Counted from the first letter of the stretch, positions 23,781-31,688 are shown. The stretch is 42,156 nucleotides of DNA from Pseudorhodobacter wandonensis (GCF_001202035.1 NZ_LGHT01000039.1:1-42156), one strand, 5' to 3'. Made by a program: numbers and translations. Notes: a model not told the origin generated them from the letters alone.

Positions 23781-26025
23781 AGCGCAGCAGGCGCAGCGCG
23801 TTCAGGGTAACCAGCACGGTGGCACCGGTATCAGCCAGAATGGCGATCCACAGCCCCGTAATCCCCAACACCGAGGTCACAAGGAACACCGCTTTCAGTC
23901 CCAGTGCGAGCGTCACGTTCTGGCGGATATTGGCCATAGCCCCCCGCGCCAACCGGATCTGCGCAGGCACATCCGTCACCCGGTCGCGAAGAATGGCGGC
24001 ATCGGCGGTTTCCAGCGCCACATCGGTGCCCGACCCCATCGCTACGCCAACCGACGCCTGTTTCAGCGCCGGCGCGTCATTGATGCCGTCACCAATCATC
24101 ATCACATGACCGGTCTCACTCATCTTCTTGATCGCCGCCAGCTTGTCCTCGGGCATCATTTCCGCCTGAAACTCTATGCCGAGGCCGCCCGCAATAGCTG
24201 CTGCGGTGCGTGGGTTGTCGCCTGTCAGAACCACTGGGGTGATCCCCATGGCGCGCAACTGGCGCACCGCATCGGCGGCATCGCTGCGCGGTTCGTCCCG
24301 CAGCGCAAACAGGGCAAGGGGTTCGCGGGCACGGTAAAGCACGGCAACGGTCTTGCCTTCTTCCTCCAGCGCTGTCGCGCGCCGCAACCCAATACCGTCC
24401 AGACCGCCTTGTTCCATTGCATATTTGGGGTTGGTAACCCATGCGGACGCGCCGTCGATCACTGCCTCAACCCCTTTACCCAGGATCGCGCGGGCGTCTT
24501 TCGCCGCCAATACAGGCGCATTTGCGTCCTTGGCCTTGCCGGAGATTGCCATGGCGAGCGGATGGTTTGATCCGGCCTCAACCGCTGCCGCAAGTGATAA
24601 CACGGCGCTTTCCTCCAACGCCCCCAACGGAACCACATCCGTCACAACCGGGCGACCATGCGTCAGAGTGCCGGTCTTATCAAAGGCCACATGGGTGGTC
24701 TTGGCGGCGGCCTCGATCACGGCCCCGCCTTTCATCAACAGCCCCTTGCGCGCACCTGCAGACATGGCCGAGGCAATGGACGCAGGCACCGAAATCACCA
24801 GCGCACAAGGGCAACCGATCAGCAAAAGTGCGAGGCCGCGATAAACCCATGTGTCCCACGACTGCCCGAACATAAGGGGGGGCACGAGGATAACCAGCAG
24901 CGCTACGCCTACGATTGCAGGCATATACCAACGGCTGAACCGATCGATGAACCGTTCTGTCGGCGCGCGGGCCTCTTCAGCCTCCTCCACCAATTGGATA
25001 ATGCGGGAAATTGTGTTGTCTTGCGCGGCTTTGGTCACAGTCACCCGCAAGGCGGCCTCGGTATTGATCGAGCCTGCAAAGACCGCATCGCCTGGCCCCT
25101 TGGTGCGCGGCACGCTTTCGCCCGTTACCGGGCTTTCATCGATGCCACTTGTGCCCGATGCAATCTCACCATCCGCTGGGATGCGATCACCGGGACGCAC
25201 CAGCACGATCTGGCCCACAGTCAGGGTATCCGCGGGAATTTCACGGGTGGCGCCATTTTCCTCCAGCAGCGCCGTTTTGGGCACGAGATTGGCCAAGGCA
25301 CGAATGCCGTCACGCGCTTTGTTTGCCGCAACGCCTTCCAGCACCTCGCCCACCGCAAACAAAAAGACTACCAACGCCGCCTCTTCCGCCGCGTTGATGA
25401 ACAGCGCGCCAATGGCGGCAATGGTCATCAGGCTTTCGATGGTAAAAGGTTGGCCGACGCGCAGCGCGGCAAAGGCCCGTTTGGCCACGGGTGCTACTCC
25501 GATCAGGCAGGCAACAAAGAACGCCCAATAGCCGATTTCAGACGAAGTCAAAAGTTCGATGGCCCAGGCGACCACCAAAAGAATACCGGTCACGATGACC
25601 AGTTGGCCCTTGGAGGTCTGATACCAACGCTTGCCCCTGTCGGCGGGGTCGTCATGCACATGGCCTGCACTGCCGTGGCCCGCATCGGGGCTGGATTTGG
25701 CCTCATGGTCATGGCCGTCGTGATCGGAATGATCCTGCGCACCTGCCTGCTCGGGCATCACAAACCCCTTCCGCGCGGTGGCCTCGCCCTTTGGCGCAAT
25801 ACCGTAGCCAAGCGATTTGACTGTCGCCTCAATCCGCCCACGGGGGGTTTGCGCCTCATCCAGTGTCAACCGCAGGCGTTCCGTCATCAGTGCCACACTG
25901 ATATCAGAAACCCCCGGCAGCCGCCCCACCGCATCCTTGATTTTATTGGCACAGGATCCGCAGTCCATGCCCGAAACGGTCCATTCGCAACTGCTGTCGG
26001 TTTGTTCAACGGGTGGCGTGGTCAT
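23758..26025 (-). CDS. zntA: P1B-2-type Zn/Cd/Pb-exporting ATPase (ZntA/CadA/PbrA)
   Basis: ATP-driven exporter of divalent soft metals. 755 residues from the ATG at 26025, which has GGAG six bases upstream. Two earlier in-frame ATGs lie within the leader region. Domains: HMA with GMDCGSC (19-25); a His/Asp-rich stretch (about 99-125, HSDHDGHDHE); the TM6 motif IGCPCALVIS; phosphorylation site DKTGTLTHG; and GDGINDAPALKQASVG. The last membrane segments carry LADTGATVLVTLNALRLL with an upstream Lys (GLKAVFLVT), the signature of the Zn/Cd/Pb branch rather than the copper branch. It is the first gene of the long operon and lies divergent from merR. Confidence 0.93.
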   Translation of the reverse strand: MTTPPVEQTDSSCEWTVSGMDCGSCANKIKDAVGRLPGVSDISVALMTERLRLTLDEAQTPRGRIEATVKSLGYGIAPKGEATARKGFVMPEQAGAQDHSDHDGHDHEAKSSPDAGHGSAGHVHDDPADRGKRWYQTSKGQLVIVTGILLVVAWAIELLTSSEIGYWAFFVACLIGVAPVAKRAFAALRVGQPFTIESLMTIAAIGALFINAAEEAALVVFLFAVGEVLEGVAANKARDGIRALANLVPKTALLEENGATREIPADTLTVGQIVLVRPGDRIPADGEIASGTSGIDESPVTGESVPRTKGPGDAVFAGSINTEAALRVTVTKAAQDNTISRIIQLVEEAEEARAPTERFIDRFSRWYMPAIVGVALLVILVPPLMFGQSWDTWVYRGLALLLIGCPCALVISVPASIASAMSAGARKGLLMKGGAVIEAAAKTTHVAFDKTGTLTHGRPVVTDVVPLGALEESAVLSLAAAVEAGSNHPLAMAISGKAKDANAPVLAAKDARAILGKGVEAVIDGASAWVTNPKYAMEQGGLDGIGLRRATALEEEGKTVAVLYRAREPLALFALRDEPRSDAADAVRQLRAMGITPVVLTGDNPRTAAAIAGGLGIEFQAEMMPEDKLAAIKKMSETGHVMMIGDGINDAPALKQASVGVAMGSGTDVALETADAAILRDRVTDVPAQIRLARGAMANIRQNVTLALGLKAVFLVTSVLGITGLWIAILADTGATVLVTLNALRLLRFDPEREG

Positions 26026-26069
26026 ATCTATCTCCGGTCTGGTCAAGGCATTGCTCTTATTGATTCCCA

Positions 26070-26100
26070 TCTTTAATGTCTCTAGCAACTAGAGGTTCAA
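26070..26100 (-). promoter_or_regulatory. MerR-type promoter/operator of zntA
   Basis: On the minus strand -35 TTGAAC (26100-26095) and -10 TAAAGA (26075-26070) are separated by 19 bases, the overlong spacer typical of MerR-family activation. The spacer holds the perfect dyad CTCTAG-TTG-CTAGAG (26080-26094), close to CadR/PbrR/ZntR operators. The merR start codon lies 11 bases from the -35 on the other side, so the site should also control merR. Confidence 0.88.
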
Positions 26101-26110
26101 GAGGTTTTTT

Positions 26111-26548
26111 ATGCTGACCATCGGAAAGTTGAGCAAGACTGCCGGCGTCAAAGTGCCGACGATCCGCTATTATGAAGAAATCGGTCTGCTGCCCGAAGCG
26201 GAACGAAGCGCCGGAAATCAGCGCCTTTATGGCTCGGCCACAATGGACCGGCTGACTTTCATCCGCCATGCCCGCGAGCTGGGCTTCACGCTGGAGGCCA
26301 TCCGCGACCTGCTCAGCCTGTCCGATACCCCCGATCAATCCTGTGCGGCGGCGGATCAGCTAGCAAAGGCACAACTTGTCGCCGTGCGGGATCGCCTTGC
26401 CCGCTTGCGGGCGCTGGAAGTAGAACTGGAACGTATGATCGCTCAATGCGCCCACGGCACCATCGCCGATTGCCGCGTGATTGAGGTGCTGGGGAACCAT
26501 GATCTATGCGGCCATGCGCATAACGCGTCGGATCACCCATCCCTATAA
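26111..26548 (+). CDS. MerR-family metal sensor (CadR/PbrR/ZntR type)
   Basis: 145-residue transcription activator/repressor that untwists the long-spacer promoter when metal binds. The N-terminal winged helix reads TIGKLSKTAGVKVPTIRYYE, then the Asn-Gln-Arg-Leu-Tyr stretch NQRLYGSATMDRLTFIRHAR. A dimerisation helix follows, and candidate metal ligands are Cys78 (DQSCAAAD), Cys113 (AQCAHG) and Cys121 (ADCRVIE). This set matches the C-C-C pattern of Cd/Pb/Zn sensors. A His/Cys tail (DLCGHAHNASDH) adds further ligands. It diverges from zntA over the dyad at 26080-26094. A regulon reaching lnt is proposed in the findings. Confidence 0.92.
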   Translation: MLTIGKLSKTAGVKVPTIRYYEEIGLLPEAERSAGNQRLYGSATMDRLTFIRHARELGFTLEAIRDLLSLSDTPDQSCAAADQLAKAQLVAVRDRLARLRALEVELERMIAQCAHGTIADCRVIEVLGNHDLCGHAHNASDHPSL

Positions 26549-26550
26549 CG

Positions 26551-27117
26551 TCAGCCGACCGTCCGCGAGAGCCGCCGCCATCCCAGAACAGCAAGGCCGA
26601 GAAAAACCAAAAGCAGCACGATGCTGAAGGTGCCCCACCCGTCAACCACCGCACGCTCAATCGCGGCGCCAAAGTAATATCCAGCACCCACCAAAAGCCC
26701 CGTCCATAGCAAAGCCGAGGAAGCATTCAACACCGTAAACACCGGCCACTTCATTTGCGTCAGACCCACAGGCAGCGCCCCGATTGTGCGCATTCCCTTG
26801 GGATAACGATAGATGAAGATATAAGCCCAGCCATAGGCATCCAGCAGTGCTTCGGCTTTGTCCATCAGCGCCAAAAGACGCGGCCGTGACGCCAGAAAGC
26901 CTGCGCCAAACCGCCGCGCCACGGCAAAGCGCAATTCATCACCCAAATAGCCACCCGCAAATGTCGCAACCGCGACCAGTGCGACATCCAGCGCCCCGGC
27001 TTGCGCCGCATACCCCCCGAACAACGGCAAAGACCCGCTTTTCAAGGTGCAATAGCCAAAAAGCAGCAGGTAAACCAATGTGCCATACTGCGAAATCAGA
27101 GAGATAATAGCTTCCAA
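26551..27117 (-). CDS. DedA/SNARE-associated family membrane protein
   Basis: 188-residue polytopic protein of the DedA family, thought to act as lipid-carrier (undecaprenyl phosphate) flippases or proton-linked transporters. Visible motifs are GGYLGDELRFAVARRFGAG and FIYRYPKGMRTIGALPVGLT, which are the conserved E/D and R/G positions. Four to five hydrophobic segments are present. It ends three bases from merR, which is convergent. DedA proteins are linked to envelope homeostasis and metal or drug tolerance, in keeping with the theme of this region. Confidence 0.85.
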   Translation of the reverse strand: MEAIISLISQYGTLVYLLLFGYCTLKSGSLPLFGGYAAQAGALDVALVAVATFAGGYLGDELRFAVARRFGAGFLASRPRLLALMDKAEALLDAYGWAYIFIYRYPKGMRTIGALPVGLTQMKWPVFTVLNASSALLWTGLLVGAGYYFGAAIERAVVDGWGTFSIVLLLVFLGLAVLGWRRLSRTVG

Positions 27118-27161
27118 GAAAAACGATCCTTTGGGCGAAAGTTTTGTTGAGTGGCCGATGC

Positions 27162-27386
27162 TTATGGATCATGTAGCGTTCTGCCCTCAGCGTTAGATAC
27201 ATAGCGGACCCGCGCGGTGATGGCATTGGCGAACAATGATCTTTTTGGAAATATACGCCCCTCCCCTCGGAATAGATCAATATGAGCCAGCATGCCTGTG
27301 GAGGTGAAGCCGAGCATCAGGAGCGAGCCGATGCTGCCGGTCCAGCCGAGAATTCGGCAAAGATGCTATACCGCAAAACCCATCAT
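27162..27386 (-). pseudogene. Small membrane-protein gene with an in-frame amber stop
   Basis: An ATG at 27386 overlaps the stop of the upstream gene (ATGA arrangement) and gives MMGFAV, then TAG at 27368-27366. The same frame continues open for 67 more codons (HLCRILGWTGSIGSLLMLGF, then TSTGMLAHIDLFRGEG) to TAA at 27162. The hydrophobic segment and the operon-like overlap suggest a former 74-codon gene with a nonsense mutation or a sequencing error. Not recognised as a family. The rest of the gap up to DedA holds only its leader. Confidence 0.4.
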
Positions 27387-27874
27387 TGATTGCATTTGTC
27401 ATTAAAGGTCCGTCCTGCCCACCAGAACGCGACCAACGGAATAACAATCCATTGCAAAACCGGCGACAGGCCCGCATCGAGGAACGGAATGATCGGCATC
27501 AAATCTGAATAGGCCCAAGCTTCGCGGATCGTGATATTGAGCCATTCGCTGAAGAAAGTATATCCCAAGCCGAAAGCTACAGTCAAAGCTCTTACGGAAC
27601 GTCGCGTCGCAGCGAAATAGGGCCAGCCTTTGCCTATCAGTATCAAGACGAGCATCAGTGTGCTCAGGGCGATCAGGATATCCCCACCCGTGCAATGAAC
27701 GGCCGCAAAGACGATCTCCTTCCAACTGCCCGCGGTCCAAATCGTGTAAAGCGGCATGTGTGCAAACTCCCAGATCAGATTGGCTGGGATGATCACTGAA
27801 AAATATCGACGAACTGCGGTTAAAGAAATCGCGTCGGTCAACGACGGCATGACGCCTATTGTGGGATCGCTCAT
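27383..27874 (-). CDS. Conserved-looking integral membrane protein of the copper cluster, function unknown
   Basis: 163 residues with four hydrophobic segments and conserved-looking polar features inside them: NLIWEFAHMPLYTIWTAGSW, AAVHCTGGDILIAL, FFSEWLNITIREAWAYSDLM and AGLSPVLQWIVIPLVAFWWA. Glu, His, Cys and Asp residues in or near membrane helices could bind metal. I believe similar proteins accompany TlpA, cytochrome c and multicopper oxidase genes in other alphaproteobacterial copper islands, but I cannot name the family. It is 40 bases downstream of the TlpA-like gene. Confidence 0.75.
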   Translation of the reverse strand: MSDPTIGVMPSLTDAISLTAVRRYFSVIIPANLIWEFAHMPLYTIWTAGSWKEIVFAAVHCTGGDILIALSTLMLVLILIGKGWPYFAATRRSVRALTVAFGLGYTFFSEWLNITIREAWAYSDLMPIIPFLDAGLSPVLQWIVIPLVAFWWAGRTFNDKCNQ

Positions 27875-27914
27875 TGGCCCTCCTGGCTCGGTTTCCCATT
27901 TGGGTTGGCGATGT

Positions 27915-28427
27915 TCATTCTATAAAATCCCGCAAGAAGGACACCATCTTTGGATCGTCCCATTTGGCCGGCCCGATCAGTCGCCCAAGCTCTTGCCCTT
28001 TATCGTCAATCAGGATTGTCGTCGGCAGGCCAATTGCGCGCAGCGCGGTCATCGACAACATGGTATTGTCGACATACATGGTAAGGTTATTAACGCCAAT
28101 ATCATTGTAAAAGCGTCGGACTGCGGGCGCACCTGCCCTGTCTATCGACAGAGCAACCACCTCGAAAACATCGCTCCCTAGTTCTGCCTGTAGCGCATCC
28201 AGCGTCGGCATCTCTTCTCGGCATGGAACGCACCATGTCGCCCACAGGTTCACGAGGATGACCTTACCTCGAAAATCTTCCATATCTCCCCGACGGCCGT
28301 CTTCTGTCAGATAGCGCACATTGACGATCGGTTGTGGCATTGCACGGACAGCAAACCCTTGCGGTCCCGCGAACGCTATTCCAAAAGACCATGCCCATAC
28401 AATCAGAGCCCGCGTAAAATATTTCAT
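27915..28427 (-). CDS. TlpA/ResA-like membrane-linked thioredoxin
   Basis: 170 residues, an exported thiol-disulfide reductase. An N-terminal hydrophobic leader (ALIVWAWSFGIAFAGPQGF) is followed by the thioredoxin fold: KVILVNLWATWCVPCREEMP with active site CVPC, VVALSIDRAGAPAVRRFYND, and the cis-Pro region IGLPTTILIDDKGQELGRL. Such proteins keep cysteines of cytochrome c apoproteins or copper proteins reduced. A cytochrome c gene lies just upstream, supporting a maturation role. Its ATG overlaps the stop of a short upstream frame. Confidence 0.9.
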   Translation of the reverse strand: MKYFTRALIVWAWSFGIAFAGPQGFAVRAMPQPIVNVRYLTEDGRRGDMEDFRGKVILVNLWATWCVPCREEMPTLDALQAELGSDVFEVVALSIDRAGAPAVRRFYNDIGVNNLTMYVDNTMLSMTALRAIGLPTTILIDDKGQELGRLIGPAKWDDPKMVSFLRDFIE

Positions 28428-28530
28428 TGCGTTGGTCCCTTGGCAGTTTTGCGTTTCAAATTACGGATCGCCAGCAGAGGCACCAGCATGAGCTTGGGGG
28501 TTCATTCTTGCTTGCAGACTTCTGCGTCAT
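28424..28530 (-). pseudogene. Possible 35-residue peptide gene with a one-base deletion
   Basis: An ATG at 28530 overlaps the cytochrome c stop (ATGA), and a TGA at 28426-28424 overlaps the TlpA start (ATGA). The two frames differ by one base. If the run of five G (28495-28499, plus strand) had six, a single frame of 35 codons would join them (MTQKSASKNEPPKLMLVPLL, then AIRNLKRKTAKGPTQ). ATGA couplings at both ends are unlikely by chance. Alternatively this is only a spacer. Unrecognised. Confidence 0.35.
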
Positions 28531-28952
28531 GGTTGTACCTTCTCATCCGCTTGGCTGCGGCTTTCCTGCAATTCGCGGATCCGGTCGGGCCATGTGTTCT
28601 TGATAAAGGCCAAGATTTCCACAATTTCTTCATCCTTCAGCACTTCTTCGAAACCGGGCATGTCGCTTTCATAGCCGTTCCCGACGATCGCCGCAGTTCC
28701 ACGCTTTACGATGTCAGTCAATATGCGGTCCGAATGATGCCAAGTATGCCCCGATGGGTCATGCGGTGGGGCGGGCAATCTGCCGTTTGGCAATCTTGAG
28801 CGCCACTCAGGCTGCCCCTCAAGGTTAGCACCGTGGCAACTGGCGCAGTTTTCTTGATAAAGGCGCGCGCCCGTGGGTATGTCGTTCTGCGCCGCAACCG
28901 GTAAGACCGTTGCGGTGAACAAAAATGCGGAGAGCCTAATGGTGTTTTTCAC
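28527..28952 (-). CDS. Secreted class I c-type cytochrome
   Basis: 141 residues from a GTG start at 28952. Signal peptide (RLSAFLFTATVLPVAAQ), heme-binding site YQENCASCHGANLEG (CxxCH) and distal Met ligand in ESDMPGFEEVL, about 70 residues later. It is a small monoheme cytochrome, probably a periplasmic electron carrier. With the multicopper oxidase upstream it could take electrons from Cu(I) or metal oxidation (inference). The gene overlaps the 52-residue ORF upstream by 17 bases. Confidence 0.9.
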   Translation of the reverse strand: MKNTIRLSAFLFTATVLPVAAQNDIPTGARLYQENCASCHGANLEGQPEWRSRLPNGRLPAPPHDPSGHTWHHSDRILTDIVKRGTAAIVGNGYESDMPGFEEVLKDEEIVEILAFIKNTWPDRIRELQESRSQADEKVQP

Positions 28953-29094
28953 TGCGCTTCCGCCTCCTCGTTGCGAGCCACCTACAGAGGATGAAAAATG
29001 CCACGAAAAACGACAAGATAAGCAGGACGCAAACCGCCAAGGCCAATCCCATCATCAACAGGCTGTCGCCGCTACTGGCACCTTCAATCCGCAT
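28936..29094 (-). CDS. Small single-span membrane protein, 52 residues
   Basis: Start ATG at 29094, stop TAG at 28938-28936. The product starts MRIEGASSGDSLLMMG, has one strong membrane segment (LALAVCVLLILSFFVAFFIL) and ends in a basic tail (RWLATRRRKRSEKHH). It overlaps the cytochrome c start by 17 bases and follows the 47-residue gene by 12 bases, as expected for a real operon gene. Topology should be N-out, C-in by the positive-inside rule. No family recognised; size and layout recall small oxidase or cytochrome assembly subunits. Confidence 0.6.
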   Translation of the reverse strand: MRIEGASSGDSLLMMGLALAVCVLLILSFFVAFFILCRWLATRRRKRSEKHH

Positions 29095-29106
29095 CTCGGT
29101 GCCTTA

Positions 29107-29250
29107 CTATTTCCCGTTGTCCGAGCGGATGTATTTGACCAGTGCAATTGCCGCCAGCCCCAGCACCACCACAATCAGCAGCCAAACGAGACCCGTCGCA
29201 ACCACCATACTGCCACCCATCATTCCACCGCCCATCATCATACAATTCAT
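29107..29250 (-). CDS. Met-rich small membrane protein, 47 residues
   Basis: From the ATG at 29250 the product begins MNCMMMGGGMMGGSMVVATG, then one membrane segment (LVWLLIVVVLGLAAIALVKY), and ends RSDNGK. The fourth codon, ATG at 29241, has the better spacing to the AAAAGG upstream and may be the true start. The Met-Gly cluster on the probably periplasmic side resembles Cu(I)-binding Met motifs. It stands between DUF411 and cytochrome c in the copper operon. A role in Cu(I) capture is inferred only. Confidence 0.65.
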   Translation of the reverse strand: MNCMMMGGGMMGGSMVVATGLVWLLIVVVLGLAAIALVKYIRSDNGK

Positions 29251-29305
29251 CCTTTTTTCCTGTGAAGCCGGTCTGGCGCGCAATTGCGCCAGACCGTGCA
29301 ATTGA

Positions 29306-29761
29306 TCATTCGACCATGTAGACAGTCGGGCTCACACCTTTTTCGACAGCGAACACTTTGAATGGCTCCTGTTTAGCGCCGCCCATACCCGGCGACCCCA
29401 TCGGCATGCCCGGAAGCGTCACTCCGGCAATTTTTGGTCGCTCATCAAGAAGTTTTTTGACGGCGGCAATCGGAACATGGCCACTCACAGCATAATCGCC
29501 CAGAAATGCAGTATGGCAGCCCTGAAAATCATCCGGGATACCTGCCTCGCGGCTGATTTGCGAAAGATCTTGGGTAGGTTTCACTTCTACCGTGAAACCA
29601 TTTTGGCGCAGATAGTCGGCGTAGTCTTCGCAACATCCACATTTCGGATTCTTGTAAAGCATGACCTCCTGCGCTGCCGTCGGTGCGGCATTCAGGCTCA
29701 TCGCGAATATGGCGGCAGCACCAGCGGTGCCAAGGCTTGCAAACCCAAGTATCTTTTTCAT
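29306..29761 (-). CDS. DUF411 metal-binding protein, copy 2
   Basis: 151 residues with a signal peptide (LGTAGAAAIFAMSLNAAPTA). The family core reads LYKNPKCGCCEDYADYLRQN, FQGCHTAFLGDYAVSGHVP and GVTLPGMPMGSPGMGG. It is clearly related to the copy at 19410 but diverged along most of its length, so it is not a recent duplicate. It lies directly downstream of the multicopper oxidase gene (38 bases) and probably acts with it in periplasmic copper handling. Confidence 0.88.
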   Translation of the reverse strand: MKKILGFASLGTAGAAAIFAMSLNAAPTAAQEVMLYKNPKCGCCEDYADYLRQNGFTVEVKPTQDLSQISREAGIPDDFQGCHTAFLGDYAVSGHVPIAAVKKLLDERPKIAGVTLPGMPMGSPGMGGAKQEPFKVFAVEKGVSPTVYMVE

Positions 29762-29799
29762 AGGTTCATTCCTTCATGTGATCAGTGTTTTGTGGGTCT

Positions 29800-31239
29800 T
29801 CAAATTTTAGTGCTGCCGGAGGCGACGCGGACGACGCCCATCATGCCAGCTGCCTGATGTTCTAGAATGTGGCAATGGAACATCCAGTCTCCTGGATTGT
29901 CCGCCACAAACGCGATCTCAACCCGTTCCTCGGGGGCCATCATCACTGTATCCTGCCATTCGCGATAACGCGTTGGTTGCCCGTTGCGCGAGATGACGCG
30001 GAACGAATGCCCGTGGAAATGGATCGGGTGATGCCAGGCCGTGCGATTGTCCATCTCGAACACGTGCGACGTTCCCTGCGGCAAAACCAGTAAGGGTTCC
30101 TTGATCGGACCTGTCGCCGCCTTGCCGTTAATGAACCAAATGTTGCCCTCGCGCATCTGGTCCATCATCGACCTCATGCTATTGCCCATCATCATCTGCC
30201 CCATCATTCCGCCATTGAAGACGATCTGATGCCGCTCAGCCGAGGCCATGTCAGGGTCGGCAAGCGGGTTAGGCTGCAGATCCATCGGCCAATCCGGCAC
30301 CGTGTCCCGTAATCTGTCAGGCGCATAGACGAGATCGACCAGACGGTATTCCAACCCTTGGTAGAAAGTATCGGTGACAAAAGCCGCATCACCAGGCTTG
30401 CCGGTCATGTCGATGACCAAATCAACCCGCATCGCCGGGCCGATAAGCACGATATCGCCTTCTGGTGCATGGGGCGCCACGGGCTGACCGTCCAGCGCGA
30501 CAATAACTGGCGCAAACGTTCCAAAATTTAACGCGAAAATTCGGGCATTGGCTGCATTGATCAGCCGAAGTCGGATGCGCTCTCCGGCCCGGACTGAAAT
30601 ACGTTCCGGTATTTGACCGTTTATAGTCACAGAATTCCCAATACGTCCGCCATGCATGGCATCGGCCTGACTGCCGAAATCATCCACAATCTGCCCGTCG
30701 GGAGACATCCGCCAATCATCGAGCATCCAAGTCATGTCGCGATCCACGCGGATCGGGTCCGTTTCCTCAACGATCAATGGCCCGGAAAGCCCGCGTCCGA
30801 CCTGTTCCGAACTGCGGTGGTGGGGATGATACCAGAACGTGCCTGCGTCGAGTGCATCGAATTCGTAGAGAAAGTCGCTGCCAGCCGAAATCGGATCTTG
30901 TGTCAGGAACGGCACGCCATCCATAGCATTCGGAGTCCGTATGCCATGCCAGTGGACCGTTGTGCCTTCATCCAACCCATTTTGGGCCAAAACACGAATA
31001 CGGTCGCCCTGACGCACGCGGATTTCAGGGCCCGGAATAGATCCGTTGTAGCTCCAGACATCGGTCGGGCCATAAGGTGCTGGACGCAAGGCCGCCTGGC
31101 CGGACGCCGCGCGCAGCACGAACGGTTCGTCTGTCGGGCCTGCCATGGCTATTCGTGCAGGTGACAAAGCGGATATGGCTGTGAAAGCGGCACCAGTGCG
31201 CAGCACTTGCCTTCGTGAGATATTTCTGTTGAGCATCAT
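29800..31239 (-). CDS. Three-domain multicopper oxidase (CueO/CopA-like)
   Basis: Periplasmic oxidase likely to convert Cu(I) to less toxic Cu(II). 479 residues with a Tat-type leader (NISRRQVLRTGAAFTAISAL), as expected for a protein folded before export. All four copper-binding blocks are present: TVHWHGIR, GTFWYHPHHRS, HHPIHFHGHSFRV and MFHCHILEHQAAGM (type 1 and trinuclear sites). A Met-rich insert (GGMMGQMMMGNSMRSMMDQM) before the last domain is typical of copper-oxidising members. It is downstream of the CueR-type promoter and the Cys-rich gene. Confidence 0.93.
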   Translation of the reverse strand: MMLNRNISRRQVLRTGAAFTAISALSPARIAMAGPTDEPFVLRAASGQAALRPAPYGPTDVWSYNGSIPGPEIRVRQGDRIRVLAQNGLDEGTTVHWHGIRTPNAMDGVPFLTQDPISAGSDFLYEFDALDAGTFWYHPHHRSSEQVGRGLSGPLIVEETDPIRVDRDMTWMLDDWRMSPDGQIVDDFGSQADAMHGGRIGNSVTINGQIPERISVRAGERIRLRLINAANARIFALNFGTFAPVIVALDGQPVAPHAPEGDIVLIGPAMRVDLVIDMTGKPGDAAFVTDTFYQGLEYRLVDLVYAPDRLRDTVPDWPMDLQPNPLADPDMASAERHQIVFNGGMMGQMMMGNSMRSMMDQMREGNIWFINGKAATGPIKEPLLVLPQGTSHVFEMDNRTAWHHPIHFHGHSFRVISRNGQPTRYREWQDTVMMAPEERVEIAFVADNPGDWMFHCHILEHQAAGMMGVVRVASGSTKI

Positions 31240-31328
31240 CGCTTCTGCCTTGTTCTGAAAATGTCGCGCTGGCCAAATTCGGCCAAGTCAACGGTCAGGC
31301 CTCGCCACGAGCGAGACCAAATTCAAAT

Positions 31329-31682
31329 TCAGATAGGAAGCTTGGGAGGGAATGGGTCAAGCGAAGGGCTGACGCCGCGCGGGATCAAAGGTTCGTCAAC
31401 CGAAACGATGAGACAAAATAGTATCGCAAATCGCCAAGAAGACGCTTGACCTATGATCCCAGCCGTTCCCACTGAACCGCAAGGAACAGGACACCCGCCC
31501 TCGCAAATTACGCCAGAAACATATCCCTCGGGACCGCACCCATCGCAACGCTGATCTGCACTTCCGGCGGTATCCATATGCACCATGGCGATGTCAGCCA
31601 TGCTCGCCGACGATCCCTTTGGGGCAACCACTGCACCGAAGGTCAGGGCTAGAATCAAAGCAAGGCGAAGGACATGGATCAT
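31329..31682 (-). CDS. Small secreted Cys-rich protein at the head of the copper operon
   Basis: From the ATG at 31682 the product has 117 residues, with a signal peptide (IHVLRLALILALTFGAVVAP) and then a Cys cluster (QRCDGCGPEGY, ICEGGCPVPCG). The C-terminal part ends in SPSLDPFPPKLPI. I choose 31682 because an earlier ATG (31691) lies inside the -10 of the promoter. The start then falls at about +1, so the message could be leaderless. It resembles the Cys-rich protein at 18962 in size, leader and thiol cluster. Function unknown, probably binding copper in the periplasm. Confidence 0.65.
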   Translation of the reverse strand: MIHVLRLALILALTFGAVVAPKGSSASMADIAMVHMDTAGSADQRCDGCGPEGYVSGVICEGGCPVPCGSVGTAGIIGQASSWRFAILFCLIVSVDEPLIPRGVSPSLDPFPPKLPI

Positions 31683-31688
31683 AGAAGC

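Noticed and set aside
23425-24570. 381-codon plus-strand frame opposite the LspA fusion and zntA
   Set aside because: It spans two real genes on the other strand and shows no domain or ribosome binding site.
24658-26076. 472-codon plus-strand frame opposite zntA
   Set aside because: It mirrors the minus-strand ATPase, whose motifs are complete. The plus-strand product has no domain and an odd composition; it is a high-GC antisense artefact.
31271-31286. TGGCC-AAATTC-GGCCA palindrome upstream of the multicopper oxidase
   Set aside because: A TTGACT lies beside it at a suggestive distance, but no credible -10 follows and the arms are only five bases, so I do not call a promoter.
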